Below are positions 18,381-27,407 of a stretch of DNA of 64,000 bases, piece by piece. The notes beneath the pieces were generated by a model that was not told where the DNA came from, did not search any database, and saw nothing but the letters and a program-made list of their open reading frames with translations. A program made the position numbers and the translations under genes. The number at the start of each line of letters is the position of its first letter. Positions within the stretch are counted from its first letter, which is position 1. The stretch is from Streptococcus sp. SK643 (GTDB lineage Bacteria; Bacillota; Bacilli; Lactobacillales; Streptococcaceae), in NCBI RefSeq assembly GCF_000259505.1, contig NZ_AJMM01000031.1, positions 58,004 to 122,003 of the forward strand. Reading direction: 5' to 3'.

Positions 18381-19070
18381 ATGGAATTTACAGATATTGC
18401 TATGGAATTATCTAAGGAAGCTTGGCAGGCTTCCTTTCAGCACCCCTTTGTTTTGCAGTTACAAAAGGGAAATTTAGAGCCATCCATTTTTCGTTATTAC
18501 TTGATTCAGGATGCCTACTACTTAAACGCCTTTTCAAAAGCCTATGATCTCTTGGCTGAAAAAACTTCAAACCAAGAGATGAAGAGACTCTTGAAACAAA
18601 ATGCTCAAAGCTTAGTAGAAGGGGAGTTATTTATCCGCCAACAGTTTTTCAAGGAATTAGAAATTAGGGACGAGGAAATGGAAGAGCAGCCAATTGCTCC
18701 AACCTGCTACCATTATGTTTCGCACATTTATCGGCAATTTGAAGAAGAAAATCTAGCTATTGCTTTTGCAAGCTTGCTTCCCTGTCCATGGTTGTACCAT
18801 GATATAGGCAAGGAACTTAATCTTAATCCTTCACCAGATCCTCTTTATCAGAAGTGGATTGAAACTTATATTACGGATGAACTGGAGCAGCAAATAAAAG
18901 AAGAGACTGAGCTAGTCAATCAATTCTACCGAGAAAGCGATGAAGTAGACAAGAAAAAAATGCTCGAAGCCTTTAGGATAAGTGTTCATATGGAGGCACA
19001 GTTTTGGGAAATGGCCTACCAGCATCAAACATGGAAAAGCGACTTACAAGATTTAGAAAAAGGAGAATAA
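18381..19070 (+). CDS. tenA: TenA aminopyrimidine aminohydrolase, Cys-type
   Basis: The 229-residue TenA protein keeps the classical active site. Cys lies in SLLPCPWLYHD at about residue 135, Tyr occurs in the HYVSHIYRQ region, and the C-terminal Glu lies in EAQFWEMAYQ. It hydrolyses aminomethyl-HMP, a thiamine breakdown product, to HMP. It differs from the Glu-type TenA at 13126, so the locus carries one of each class. RBS AAAGGAG precedes the ATG by 7 bases. Confidence 0.94.
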   Translation: MEFTDIAMELSKEAWQASFQHPFVLQLQKGNLEPSIFRYYLIQDAYYLNAFSKAYDLLAEKTSNQEMKRLLKQNAQSLVEGELFIRQQFFKELEIRDEEMEEQPIAPTCYHYVSHIYRQFEEENLAIAFASLLPCPWLYHDIGKELNLNPSPDPLYQKWIETYITDELEQQIKEETELVNQFYRESDEVDKKKMLEAFRISVHMEAQFWEMAYQHQTWKSDLQDLEKGE

Positions 19071-19076
19071 TAGGAA

Positions 19077-19601
19077 ATGAGAACCAATCAATTACAAATT
19101 CACAAATTAACAGTTTTATCAATGATGATCGCCCTTGATGTGGTTTTGACACCTATCTTCCGAATCGAAGGAATGGCACCTATGTCTAGTGTCGTTAATA
19201 TTTTAGCTGGTATCATGATGGGGCCTGTCTATGCTTTAGTCATGGCAACTGTAACAGCCTTTATCCGTATGACTACACAAGGAATTCCTCCTTTGGCCCT
19301 AACAGGAGCAACCTTTGGAGCACTGCTTGCAGGACTTTTTTACAAGCATGGTAGAAAATTCTACTTCTCTGCCCTAGGGGAAATCATAGGTACAGGTATC
19401 ATCGGTTCTATTGTTTCTTACCCAGTTATGGTATTGTTCACAGGATCAGCTGCAAAACTGAGCTGGTTTATCTACACACCACGCTTTATCGGAGCAACTT
19501 TGATTGGAACAGTCATCGCTTTTGTAGCCTTTCGATTTTTAATCACTCAGGAGTTCTTTAAAAAAGTACAAAGCTACTTCTTTGGAGAAAGGATAGATTG
19601 A
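19077..19601 (+). CDS. thiW: Thiazole-precursor ECF S component ThiW
   Basis: The 174-residue membrane protein has five to six helices and the ThiW-type N-terminus [20 protein letters not shown]. Family knowledge: ThiW proteins are predicted S components for the thiazole moiety, found next to thiM and thiE and under TPP riboswitches. It presumably shares a general or dedicated ECF module. Its stop overlaps the thiM2 ATG by one base. Confidence 0.88.
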   Translation: MRTNQLQIHKLTVLSMMIALDVVLTPIFRIEGMAPMSSVVNILAGIMMGPVYALVMATVTAFIRMTTQGIPPLALTGATFGALLAGLFYKHGRKFYFSALGEIIGTGIIGSIVSYPVMVLFTGSAAKLSWFIYTPRFIGATLIGTVIAFVAFRFLITQEFFKKVQSYFFGERID

Positions 19602-20404
19602 TGAAGGATTTTAAAAATCCCTTTCCCTTACATGATAGTTATTTGATCCATTGTATCACCAATGAAATTTCCTGTGAGATGGTAGCTAATGCAATTTTAG
19701 CTTTAGGAGCTAAGCCCGTTATGGCAGATGACCCCAGAGAGGTCCTTGATTTTACCAAGCAAAGCGCGGCCGTTTTACTAAATTTAGGACATTTGTCAGC
19801 TGCTAAAGAAGAATCTATTCGTAAGGTAACCTCCTTTGCATCGCAATCTGAAATACCCTTCGTTTTAGATGTAGTAGGTGTTTCTGCCTCACCTATTCGC
19901 AAAAGTTTGGCAATGGATCTTGTAAAATATTCTCCAACTATTATCAAAGGAAATATGTCTGAAATTCGAAGTCTTGTTGGTTTGAAGCACCATGGTGTTG
20001 GAGTCGATGCGAGTGTTCAAGATCAAGAAACTGAGGATTTGCTTCAAGTCTTGAAAGACTGGTGTCAGACCTATACAGGTATGTCATTCTTAGTCACAGG
20101 CCCCCAGGACCTCATCGTTTCGAAGAATCAGGTCGCTGTACTGGGAAATGGCTGTGCAGAATTAGACTGGATAACAGGGACAGGAGATTTGGTTGGAGCC
20201 TTGACAGCTGTTTTTTTAAGTCAAGGAAAGACTGCATTTGAAGCTTCTTGTCTCGCAGTATCTTATCTCAATATCTCTGCTGAGAGAATACTTGTTCAAG
20301 GAATGGGATTGGAAGATTTTCGCTACCAAGTTCTCAATCAGCTTTCCCTCCTAAGAAGAGATAAAAATTGGCTAGATGCCATTAAAGGAGATGTCTATGA
20401 ATAG
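19601..20404 (+). CDS. thiM: Hydroxyethylthiazole kinase (second copy)
   Basis: The 267-residue THZ kinase has [26 protein letters not shown] and NMSEIRSL family motifs. In the ATP-site motif the usual GTGC reads GTGD (in [11 protein letters not shown]), so the conserved Cys is replaced by Asp, the residue typical of ribokinase-family catalytic bases. I chose the ATG at 19601 (overlapping the thiW TGA) over the TTG at 19598. It overlaps thiE2 by 8 bases. Confidence 0.93.
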   Translation: MKDFKNPFPLHDSYLIHCITNEISCEMVANAILALGAKPVMADDPREVLDFTKQSAAVLLNLGHLSAAKEESIRKVTSFASQSEIPFVLDVVGVSASPIRKSLAMDLVKYSPTIIKGNMSEIRSLVGLKHHGVGVDASVQDQETEDLLQVLKDWCQTYTGMSFLVTGPQDLIVSKNQVAVLGNGCAELDWITGTGDLVGALTAVFLSQGKTAFEASCLAVSYLNISAERILVQGMGLEDFRYQVLNQLSLLRRDKNWLDAIKGDVYE

Positions 20405-21029
20405 AGAGGCACTTAGACTGTATCTGGTAACCAATCGCTACCAAGATTCCTTGGAAAGCTTTCTTGAAAAAGTTGAGAAAGCTTGTCGTTCAGGGGTTAC
20501 CATAGTCCAATTACGAGAAAAAAATCTTACAACTAATCAATATTATCAACTTGCAAAACAAGTCAAGGAAATAACAGATGCCTATCAAGTTCCCTTGATA
20601 ATCGATGATCGTTTAGATGTGTGTCTAGCTGTTGATGCTGCAGGACTTCATATAGGTGATGATGAACTACCAGTTTCGGTTGCCCGAAAAGTCTTGGGTC
20701 CTGAAAAAATCCTAGGTGTAACCGCAAAAACAGTAAAAAGAGCACTTGAAGCAGAAGAATCTGGAGCAGATTACTTGGGCACAGGAGCCATTTTCCCCAC
20801 AACCACTAAAGAGAATGCCCCTATCACCCTGATTTCAACCTTGAATGATATCTGCCAAAGAGTTAGTATTCCAGTTGTAGCGATTGGAGGCTTGACTTCG
20901 GAAAACATTGACCAGTTTATTGGTACTGGTATAGCTGGTGTAGCTGTAGTGCGTGATTTGATGCAGGCTGAAGATATAGAGGCAAAAACGCAAGCCTTTT
21001 TAACAAAGCTAGATGACATCATTTCCTAA
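20397..21029 (+). CDS. thiE: Thiamine phosphate synthase (second copy)
   Basis: The 210-residue enzyme shows LYLVTNR at the N-terminus, [35 protein letters not shown] and the AIGGLT / GVAVVRDLM phosphate sites. The in-frame ATGs at 20376 and 20391 are less likely because AAAGGAG ends at 20390, six bases before 20397. It is the last gene of the ECF/thi operon, closed by a shared terminator before convergent thiD. Confidence 0.95.
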   Translation: MNREALRLYLVTNRYQDSLESFLEKVEKACRSGVTIVQLREKNLTTNQYYQLAKQVKEITDAYQVPLIIDDRLDVCLAVDAAGLHIGDDELPVSVARKVLGPEKILGVTAKTVKRALEAEESGADYLGTGAIFPTTTKENAPITLISTLNDICQRVSIPVVAIGGLTSENIDQFIGTGIAGVAVVRDLMQAEDIEAKTQAFLTKLDDIIS

Positions 21030-21033
21030 TGAA

Positions 21034-21077
21034 AAACTCTCTAATTCCCTTAAAGTTGGAACTAGAGAGTTTTTTCT
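21034..21077 (+). terminator. Terminator between thiE2 and thiD
   Basis: AAACTCTCTA pairs with TAGAGAGTTT, followed by T residues. The A run on the 5' side makes it usable for thiD on the other strand as well. Confidence 0.85.
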
Positions 21078-21868
21078 TAATCTTTAAAGCTTGTATGGTT
21101 GACTGGGCCAGAACCGTGACCGAGTTGAGGAGCGTCTTGGATGGCTTTCGTAATAAAGGCCTTGGCCTTATCAACTGCCTGGTAAAGACTTCTGCCCTTG
21201 GCTAGTTCAGCCGTAATCACTGCAGCAAAGGTACAGCCAGTACCATGGGTGTGACAGGTTTCAATTCTTGGGCTTTCCCAGACAAATTGTTCATCCTTGG
21301 TAAAGAGGAAATCCTTGGCACCACCTTCGAGATGACCACCTTTGATAACAACGGACTGAGGACCAAATTCTTTTAGAATCAAACGCCCAGCACGCTGCAT
21401 GTCTTCAGGATCATGGATTGAAAAACCAACAATCTCTTCTGCCTCAGGAAGATTGGGTGTGATAATGGTTGCAAGAGGTAGCAAGTTTGTTTTGAGATAG
21501 TCTCTTGCGTTTGTATCAATCAAAGTATCTCCACTGGTGGCTACCATAACTGGATCAAGCACATAAGGACAATCAAGTTTCTTTAAGTAGGGTTGGATGA
21601 TTTCCATAATTTCGGTAGTTGCCAACATCCCAGTTTTCACAGCCTGAGGTGGGATATCAGAAAAGACACTGTCCAATTGAGCTTTCAACATTTGAGGAGA
21701 AACATGCTCGATTAATTGAACGCCTCGGGTATTTTGAGCGACAAGACTTGTCACAACAGCCATTCCATAGACATCTCTAGCTTGGAATGACTTTAAATCA
21801 GCCATAATGCCAGCACCACCACTAGGGTCAGTCCCTGCAATGGTCAAAGCAACGGGTAAATAAGTCAT
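21077..21868 (-). CDS. thiD: Hydroxymethylpyrimidine (phosphate) kinase
   Basis: The 263-residue ribokinase-family enzyme phosphorylates HMP twice to HMP-PP, the partner of THZ-P in the ThiE reaction. Motifs are GTDPSGGAGIMADLK near the N-terminus, DPVMVATSGD, VVIKGGHL and the GTGCTFAA anion hole. It is convergent to the main thi operon and has its own riboswitch upstream on the minus strand. The start at 21868 follows GGGAGG. Confidence 0.96.
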   Translation of the reverse strand: MTYLPVALTIAGTDPSGGAGIMADLKSFQARDVYGMAVVTSLVAQNTRGVQLIEHVSPQMLKAQLDSVFSDIPPQAVKTGMLATTEIMEIIQPYLKKLDCPYVLDPVMVATSGDTLIDTNARDYLKTNLLPLATIITPNLPEAEEIVGFSIHDPEDMQRAGRLILKEFGPQSVVIKGGHLEGGAKDFLFTKDEQFVWESPRIETCHTHGTGCTFAAVITAELAKGRSLYQAVDKAKAFITKAIQDAPQLGHGSGPVNHTSFKD

Positions 21869-21871
21869 CTA

Positions 21872-21895
21872 AAACCTCCCAACCAACTGAAGTTT
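21872..21895 (-). promoter_or_regulatory. Candidate SD-sequestering hairpin of thiD
   Basis: In the thiD mRNA AAACTTC (21889-21895) can pair with GAGGTTT (21872-21878), covering most of the GGGAGG ribosome-binding site. No U-tract follows, so this would act on translation. It is a hand-drawn pairing without a folding calculation. Confidence 0.45.
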
Positions 21896-21965
21896 GTATT
21901 TGGTAAAACAAGATAAAGTCTGTATCAGGAAGTCAATTTGTGGCATAGAAGCCCTTATTATTTTG

Positions 21966-22050
21966 TCCACTTCCATCAGCTAGCATTACCTAGATTGAGT
22001 CAAAGGGTCCAACAGTCGTTAATCTCAGCTTTACGCACCCCTAGTGGTTG
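21966..22050 (-). promoter_or_regulatory. TPP riboswitch 3, upstream of thiD
   Basis: Read on the minus strand, this stretch contains ACTAGGGGTGC, GCTGAGATTAA, ACCCTTTGACTCAATCTAG, GTAATGCTAGC and TGATGGAAGTG, in the order of a TPP aptamer. The usual GAACCTGATCTAG part reads GACTCAATCTAG, a small deviation. It is clearly different in sequence from riboswitches 1 and 2. Confidence 0.88.
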
Positions 22051-22066
22051 TTTTCTTTTTTTCTTT

Positions 22067-22075
22067 AGTATAGCA
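22067..22075 (-). promoter_or_regulatory. Extended -10 promoter of thiD leader
   Basis: On the minus strand TGCTATACT is a TGn-extended -10 just upstream of TPP riboswitch 3. Confidence 0.6.
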
Positions 22076-22166
22076 TATTTTTATAGTTTATATAGTAAGA
22101 TTTGGCTGGAAATCTCTCATAAAATGCTTAAAATTCAATTTTTTAAAGAAAAGATTAATTTTATAA

Positions 22167-22218
22167 TTGACAATTGTAGATTTTCGGAGTATACTAATAA
22201 CTGTAATCGACAAATGTA
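22167..22218 (+). promoter_or_regulatory. copY promoter with two CopY operators (cop boxes)
   Basis: TTGACA (22167-22172) and TATACT (22190-22195) are 17 bp apart. Two cop boxes of the form KACANNTGTA are present: GACAATTGTA at 22169-22178, overlapping the -35, and GACAAATGTA at 22209-22218, downstream of the expected start site. Family knowledge: CopY binds such boxes and leaves on copper. Confidence 0.9.
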
Positions 22219-22237
22219 GATTTTAGGAGGTGTGATT

Positions 22238-22633
22238 ATGCAGATTTCAGATGCAGAATGGCAGGTCATGAAGATTATTTGGATGCAGGGCGAACAGACC
22301 AGTACGGATTTGATCAGGGTTCTGGCGGAGCGGTTCGACTGGTCCAAGTCAACCATTCAAACTCTTTTGGCTCGTTTGGTTGAGAAAGAATGTCTGACGA
22401 GGAAAAAAGAAGGTAAGTCCTTTGTTTATTCAGCTCTTTTAACTTTGGACCAAAGTCGGGATTTACTTGTCCAAGATATCAAGGACAAGGTTTGTTCTCG
22501 TAGGATTAGGAACTTGTTGGCTGATTTGATTGCTGAATGTGATTTTACTCTAGCTGACTTGGAAGACTTAGAAGCTGTGATTTCAGAGAAGAAATCAAGC
22601 GCTGTAACAGAAGTAAGATGTAATTGTATGTAA
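22238..22633 (+). CDS. copY: Copper-responsive repressor CopY
   Basis: The 131-residue protein is a BlaI/MecI-type winged-helix repressor (ISDAEWQVMKIIW, DWSKSTIQTLLARLVEK) with a metal-binding C-terminus. Only one Cys pair (CNC, third from the end) is visible in place of the two CxC pairs of enterococcal CopY; an upstream Cys occurs at AECDF. The ATG at 22238 is 7 bases after AGGAGG; an in-frame GTG at 22232 is too close. It heads the copY-cupA-copA operon and represses it. Confidence 0.95.
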   Translation: MQISDAEWQVMKIIWMQGEQTSTDLIRVLAERFDWSKSTIQTLLARLVEKECLTRKKEGKSFVYSALLTLDQSRDLLVQDIKDKVCSRRIRNLLADLIAECDFTLADLEDLEAVISEKKSSAVTEVRCNCM

Positions 22634-22643
22634 AGGAGACGTC

Positions 22644-23015
22644 ATGTTAAATAGTATTGTAACCATTATTTGTATTGCTCTTATCGCGTTTATCTTGTTC
22701 TGGTTTTTCAAAAAGCCTGAGAAATCTGGACAAAAGGCCCAACAAAAAAAGGGCTACCAAGAGATTCGAGTGGAAGTCATGGGAGGCTATACGCCTGAGT
22801 TGATTATCCTCAAGAAATCAGTGCCAGCCCGCATTGTCTTTGACCGTAAGGACCCTTCACCTTGTCTGGACCAAATTGTTTTTCCAGATTTTGGTGTACA
22901 TGCGAACCTGCCAATGGGGGAAGAGTATGTAGTAGAAATCACGCCTGAGCAGGCTGGAGAATTTGGCTTTGCTTGTGGCATGAATATGATGCACGGTAAG
23001 ATGATTGTAGAGTAG
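22644..23015 (+). CDS. cupA: Membrane-anchored cupredoxin copper chaperone CupA
   Basis: The 123-residue protein has one N-terminal helix (about residues 3-23) and then a cupredoxin-like domain with Cys in PSPCLDQ and the metal-binding CGMNMMHGKM near the C-terminus. Family knowledge: pneumococcal CupA binds Cu(I) at the membrane and hands it to CopA. The same fold and motif recur in the N-terminus of CopA encoded 9 bases downstream. Confidence 0.93.
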   Translation: MLNSIVTIICIALIAFILFWFFKKPEKSGQKAQQKKGYQEIRVEVMGGYTPELIILKKSVPARIVFDRKDPSPCLDQIVFPDFGVHANLPMGEEYVVEITPEQAGEFGFACGMNMMHGKMIVE

Positions 23016-23024
23016 GAGGAGACT

Positions 23025-25268
23025 ATGACAGAAATTGTAAAAGCAAGTCTTGAAAATGGTGTTCAAAAAATCCGTATCACGGCAGACAAAGGCTACCATC
23101 CAGCTCATATTCAGCTTCAAAAAGGAATTCCAGCTGAGATTACCTTTCATCGTGTGACTCCTTCAAACTGTTACAAGGAAATTCTGTTTGAAGAAGAAGG
23201 CATCTTAGAACCAATCGGCATAGATGAGGAGAAAGTCATTCGTTTTACACCTCAAGAATTAGGTCAACATGAATTTTCTTGTGGTATGAAGATGCAAAAG
23301 GGGAGTTATACAGTTGTTGAGAAGACTCGAAAATCTCTATCACTTTTACAGCGTTTTTGGATTACTAGTATCTTTACTGTGCCTCTTGTGATCCTCATGA
23401 TTGGGATGTCGACAGGAGGAATTAGTCACCAAGTCATGCGTTGGGGCACCTTTTTAGCCACAACACCGATTATGCTAGTAGCAGGTGGTCCTTATATCCA
23501 AAGTGCTTGGGCTAGTTTTAAAAAGCACAATGCCAACATGGATACCTTGGTTGCTCTGGGAACCCTAGTGGCCTATTTCTATAGCTTAGTTGCCCTCTTC
23601 GCTGGCCTCCCCGTTTACTTTGAAAGTGCTGCATTTATCTTCTTCTTTGTTCTTATGGGAGCCGTTTTTGAGGAGAAAATGCGGAAAAATACTTCCCAAG
23701 CTGTGGAGAAATTACTTGACTTGCAGGCTAAAACTGCAGAAGTCTTGCGTGAGGATAACTATGTTCAAGTTCCTTTGGAGCAAGTCAAGGTAGGTGACCT
23801 GATTCGAGTGCGTCCTGGTGAAAAGATTGCGGTTGATGGTGTCGTAGTAGAAGGTATCTCTAGTATTGATGAGTCTATGGTGACAGGTGAGAGTCTGCCT
23901 GTGGACAAGACAGTTGGAGATACCGTCATTGGTTCAACCATTAATAATAGTGGAACACTTGTTTTTAGAGCAGAAAAAGTTGGTTCAGAAACTGTTTTGG
24001 CTCAGATTGTGGATTTTGTGAAGAAAGCTCAGACAAGTCGTGCGCCGATTCAGGACTTGACGGATAAAATTTCAGGGATTTTTGTCCCAGCAGTTGTCAT
24101 TTTAGGGATTGTGACCTTTTGGGTTTGGTTCGTCTTGCTCAGGGATAGTGTAGTTGTGCTTGGAGCGAGCTTTGTGTCTTCGCTTCTCTATGGAGTAGCA
24201 GTTCTGATTATTGCCTGCCCTTGTGCCTTGGGACTTGCAACACCGACAGCCCTTATGGTGGGGACAGGTCGCAGTGCCAAGATGGGAGTTCTCCTCAAAA
24301 ATGGAACGGTTCTACAGGAAATCCAGAAAGTTCAAACTATCGTCTTTGATAAGACTGGGACTTTGACGGAAGGGAAACCTGTGGTCACGGATATCATCGG
24401 CGACGAAGTAGAAGTGCTTGGATTGGCAGCTTCCTTGGAAGAAGCTTCTCAACACCCACTGGCTGAAGCCGTTGTGAAACGAGCGAGTGAAGCTGGACTT
24501 GAGTTTCACACTGTTGAAAATTTCCAAGCCTTGCACGGAAAAGGTGTCTCAGGGCAAATCAATGGAAAACAAGTTTTGCTTGGAAATGCTAAAATGCTGG
24601 ATGGCATGGATATTTCTAGCATTTATCAAGAAAAACTAGAACAACTGGAAAAAGAAGCTAAGACAGTTGTGTTCTTGGCTGTTGAGAATGAAATCAAAGG
24701 CTTGCTTGCTCTGCAAGATATTCCTAAGGAAAATGCTAAGCTTGCCATCAGTCAGTTGAAAAAACGAGGTCTTAAAACAGTCATGCTGACAGGAGACAAT
24801 GCAGGTGTGGCGCGTGCAATTGCCGATCAGATCGGAATCGAAGAGGTCATTGCAGGTGTCTTACCAGAAGAAAAAGCCCATGAAATCCATAAACTACAAT
24901 CAGTTGGAAAAGTAGCCTTTGTTGGTGATGGTATCAATGACGCTCCTGCCCTTAGTGTAGCAGATGTGGGAATTGCTATGGGAGCTGGAACAGATATCGC
25001 CATCGAGTCAGCAGATTTGGTGTTGACAACTAATAACCTCCTAGGAGTGGTTCGTGCCTTTGACATGAGTAAGAAAACCTTTAATCGAATTCTGCTCAAT
25101 CTTTTCTGGGCCTTTATCTACAATGTCGCCGGAATTCCGATTGCAGCAGGAGTCTTTTCAGGTGTTGGACTGGCTCTCAATCCAGAACTGGCAGGTCTAG
25201 CCATGGCCTTTAGTTCTGTATCCGTTCTGACCAGTTCCCTTCTGTTAAACTTTAGTAAAATAGAGTAA
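23025..25268 (+). CDS. copA: Copper-exporting P1B-type ATPase CopA
   Basis: This 747-residue copper efflux pump has an N-terminal cupredoxin-like domain (residues 1-100, CGMKMQKG) in place of the usual HMA domains. Transmembrane helices follow, then the ion-path motif CPC at about 397-399, phosphorylation motif DKTGTLT at about 442, the HP dipeptide in QHPLAEA, TGDN and GDGINDAP. All catalytic residues are present. Copper export suits an organism that makes hydrogen peroxide through the neighbouring spxB, since copper and peroxide together are toxic. Confidence 0.97.
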   Translation: MTEIVKASLENGVQKIRITADKGYHPAHIQLQKGIPAEITFHRVTPSNCYKEILFEEEGILEPIGIDEEKVIRFTPQELGQHEFSCGMKMQKGSYTVVEKTRKSLSLLQRFWITSIFTVPLVILMIGMSTGGISHQVMRWGTFLATTPIMLVAGGPYIQSAWASFKKHNANMDTLVALGTLVAYFYSLVALFAGLPVYFESAAFIFFFVLMGAVFEEKMRKNTSQAVEKLLDLQAKTAEVLREDNYVQVPLEQVKVGDLIRVRPGEKIAVDGVVVEGISSIDESMVTGESLPVDKTVGDTVIGSTINNSGTLVFRAEKVGSETVLAQIVDFVKKAQTSRAPIQDLTDKISGIFVPAVVILGIVTFWVWFVLLRDSVVVLGASFVSSLLYGVAVLIIACPCALGLATPTALMVGTGRSAKMGVLLKNGTVLQEIQKVQTIVFDKTGTLTEGKPVVTDIIGDEVEVLGLAASLEEASQHPLAEAVVKRASEAGLEFHTVENFQALHGKGVSGQINGKQVLLGNAKMLDGMDISSIYQEKLEQLEKEAKTVVFLAVENEIKGLLALQDIPKENAKLAISQLKKRGLKTVMLTGDNAGVARAIADQIGIEEVIAGVLPEEKAHEIHKLQSVGKVAFVGDGINDAPALSVADVGIAMGAGTDIAIESADLVLTTNNLLGVVRAFDMSKKTFNRILLNLFWAFIYNVAGIPIAAGVFSGVGLALNPELAGLAMAFSSVSVLTSSLLLNFSKIE

Positions 25269-25269
25269 A

Positions 25270-25290
25270 AGCGGGCTTGCTCGCTTTTTA
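25270..25290 (+). terminator. Terminator of the cop operon
   Basis: AGCGGG and CTCGCT form a short stem around CTTG, followed by T residues. Confidence 0.75.
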
Positions 25291-25305
25291 TTATAAAACA
25301 GTTTC

Positions 25306-25319
25306 ATAAAACGCTTTCA
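25306..25319 (+). promoter_or_regulatory. cre-like site 1 upstream of spxB
   Basis: ATAAAACGCTTTCA matches 12 of 14 positions of TGWAARCGYTWNCW and shares its AAAACGCTTTCA core with site 2 about 104 bp downstream. Confidence 0.5.
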
Positions 25320-25409
25320 AACTGTACTGTAATAGATAATAAAAACTTCTGAGCAGATTCTTAGTAAACTAAAATTAAATGTGGTAAATTAGAAATGTAA
25401 TAAATTTGC

Positions 25410-25423
25410 TAAAAACGCTTTCA
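25410..25423 (+). promoter_or_regulatory. cre-like site 2 upstream of spxB
   Basis: TAAAAACGCTTTCA matches 13 of 14 positions of the cre consensus. It lies 55 bases before the spxB ATG, in or near the promoter. Confidence 0.65.
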
Positions 25424-25477
25424 TGGTTTATCTGAATGCTCCTTAGTAAATTTAAAAATATTTGAAGGAGAGTTATA

Positions 25478-27253
25478 ATGACTCAAGGGAAAATTACTGC
25501 ATCTGCAGCAATGCTTAACGTATTGAAAACATGGGGCGTAGACACAATCTACGGTATCCCATCAGGAACACTCAGCTCATTGATGGACGCTTTGGCTGAA
25601 GACAAAGATATCCGTTTCTTGCAAGTTCGCCACGAAGAAACAGGTGCTCTTGCAGCGGTTATGCAAGCTAAATTCGGCGGCTCAATCGGGGTTGCAGTTG
25701 GTTCAGGTGGTCCAGGTGCGACTCACTTGATTAACGGTGTTTACGATGCAGCTATGGATAACACTCCATTCCTAGCGATCCTTGGATCACGTCCAGTTAA
25801 CGAATTGAACATGGATGCTTTCCAAGAATTGAACCAAAACCCAATGTACAACGGTATCGCTGTATACAACAAACGTGTAGCTTACGCTGAGCAATTGCCA
25901 AAAGTAATCGACGAAGCTTGCCGTGCTGCAGTTTCTAAAAAAGGTCCAGCTGTTGTTGAAATCCCAGTAAACTTCGGTTTCCAAGAAATCGACGAAAACT
26001 CATACTACGGTTCAGGTTCATACGAACGTTCATTCATCGCTCCTGCTTTGAACGAAGTTGAAATCAACAAAGCTGTTGAAATCTTGAACAATGCTGAACG
26101 TCCAGTTATTTACGCTGGTTACGGTGGTGTGAAAGCTGGTGAAGTGATTACTGAATTGTCACGTAAAATCAAAGCACCAATCATCACAACTGGTAAAAAC
26201 TTTGAAGCCTTTGAATGGAACTATGAAGGTTTGACAGGTTCTGCTTACCGTGTTGGTTGGAAACCAGCCAACGAAGTGGTCTTTGAAGCAGACACAGTTC
26301 TTTTCCTTGGTTCAAACTTCCCATTTGCTGAAGTTTACGAAGCATTCAAGAATACTGAAAAATTCATCCAAGTGGATATTGACCCTTACAAACTTGGTAA
26401 ACGTCATGCCCTTGACGCTTCAATCCTTGGTGACGCAGGTCAAGCAGCTAAAGCAATCCTTGACAAAGTAAACCCAGTTGAATCAACTCCATGGTGGCGT
26501 GCAAACGTTAAGAACAACCAAAACTGGCGTGATTACATGAACAAACTCGAAGGTAAAACTGAGGGTGAATTGCAATTGTACCAAGTTTACAATGCAATCA
26601 ACAAACATGCTGATCAAGACGCTATCTACTCAATCGACGTAGGTGACACTACTCAAACATCTACTCGTCACCTTCACATGACACCTAAGAACATGTGGCG
26701 TACATCTCCACTCTTTGCGACAATGGGTATTGCCCTTCCTGGTGGTATCGCTGCTAAGAAAGACAATCCAGATCGCCAAGTATGGAACATCATGGGTGAT
26801 GGAGCATTTAACATGTGCTACCCAGACGTTATCACAAACGTTCAATACGACCTTCCAGTTATCAACGTTGTCTTCTCAAATGATAAATATGCCTTCATCA
26901 AGGACAAATACGAAGACACAAACAAACACTTGTTTGGTTGTGACTTCACAAACGCTGACTACGCTAAAATTGCTGAAGCTCAAGGAGCTGTTGGATTTAC
27001 AGTAAACCGTATCGAAGATATCGATGCAGTTGTTGCAGAAGCTGTTAAATTGAACAAAGAAGGTAAAACTGTTGTTATCGATGCTCGCATCACTCCACAC
27101 CGTCCACTTCCAGTAGAAGTACTTGAATTGGATCCAAAACTTCACTCAGAAGAAGCAATCAAAGCCTTCAAGGAAAAATACGAAGCAGAAGAACTCGTAC
27201 CATTCCGTCTCTTCTTGGAAGAAGAAGGATTGCAATCACGCGCAATTAAATAA
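25478..27253 (+). CDS. spxB: Pyruvate oxidase
   Basis: The 591-residue TPP- and FAD-dependent enzyme turns pyruvate, phosphate and oxygen into acetyl phosphate, CO2 and hydrogen peroxide. The N-terminal TPP-Pyr domain holds the catalytic Glu in [10 protein letters not shown], a central FAD domain contains [17 protein letters not shown] segments, and the C-terminal TPP-PP domain carries GDGAFNM at about 440 with the NDKYAF end of the thiamine motif. Codon use is strongly biased, as expected for an abundant protein. The RBS GAAGGAGAG precedes the ATG. Confidence 0.98.
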   Translation: MTQGKITASAAMLNVLKTWGVDTIYGIPSGTLSSLMDALAEDKDIRFLQVRHEETGALAAVMQAKFGGSIGVAVGSGGPGATHLINGVYDAAMDNTPFLAILGSRPVNELNMDAFQELNQNPMYNGIAVYNKRVAYAEQLPKVIDEACRAAVSKKGPAVVEIPVNFGFQEIDENSYYGSGSYERSFIAPALNEVEINKAVEILNNAERPVIYAGYGGVKAGEVITELSRKIKAPIITTGKNFEAFEWNYEGLTGSAYRVGWKPANEVVFEADTVLFLGSNFPFAEVYEAFKNTEKFIQVDIDPYKLGKRHALDASILGDAGQAAKAILDKVNPVESTPWWRANVKNNQNWRDYMNKLEGKTEGELQLYQVYNAINKHADQDAIYSIDVGDTTQTSTRHLHMTPKNMWRTSPLFATMGIALPGGIAAKKDNPDRQVWNIMGDGAFNMCYPDVITNVQYDLPVINVVFSNDKYAFIKDKYEDTNKHLFGCDFTNADYAKIAEAQGAVGFTVNRIEDIDAVVAEAVKLNKEGKTVVIDARITPHRPLPVEVLELDPKLHSEEAIKAFKEKYEAEELVPFRLFLEEEGLQSRAIK

Positions 27254-27264
27254 TTTCTCTCGTC

Positions 27265-27351
27265 GAAAATCAAATGTAAACTGCGTTATCTTCACCTTGC
27301 CGTACTTCTGTACTGCCTGCGGTTCGATGCCTTGTTTATTCTTTGATTTTC
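27265..27351. repeat. BOX-like degenerate repeat downstream of spxB
   Basis: GAAAATCAAA (27265-27274) and TTTGATTTTC (27342-27351) form terminal inverted repeats. The inside contains CACCTTGCCGTAC and CTGCGGTTCGATGCCTTG, which resemble the boxA core (CGCCTTGCCGTA) and boxC core (CTGCGGCTAGCTTCCTAG) of the pneumococcal BOX element, and a GTACTTCTGTAC mini-hairpin. I read it as a diverged BOX or related miniature element. Confidence 0.55.
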
Positions 27352-27367
27352 TTAGAGCGAAACTTGA

Positions 27368-27393
27368 AAAGATCGGAGCAATCCGGTCTTTTT
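27368..27393 (+). terminator. Terminator after spxB
   Basis: AAAGATCGG pairs with CCGGTCTTT around AGCAAT, followed by T residues. It ends just before the ribosome-binding site of the next gene. Confidence 0.75.
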
Positions 27394-27407
27394 CTGGAGG
27401 ATAGTAA

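Noticed and set aside
21938..22219. Plus-strand open frame of 93 codons before copY
   Set aside because: It reads through the complement of TPP riboswitch 3 and the copY promoter; the composition is not protein-like.
27123..27404. Open frame spanning the spxB end and the BOX-like repeat
   Set aside because: Out of frame with spxB and composed of repeat sequence; no start signals.
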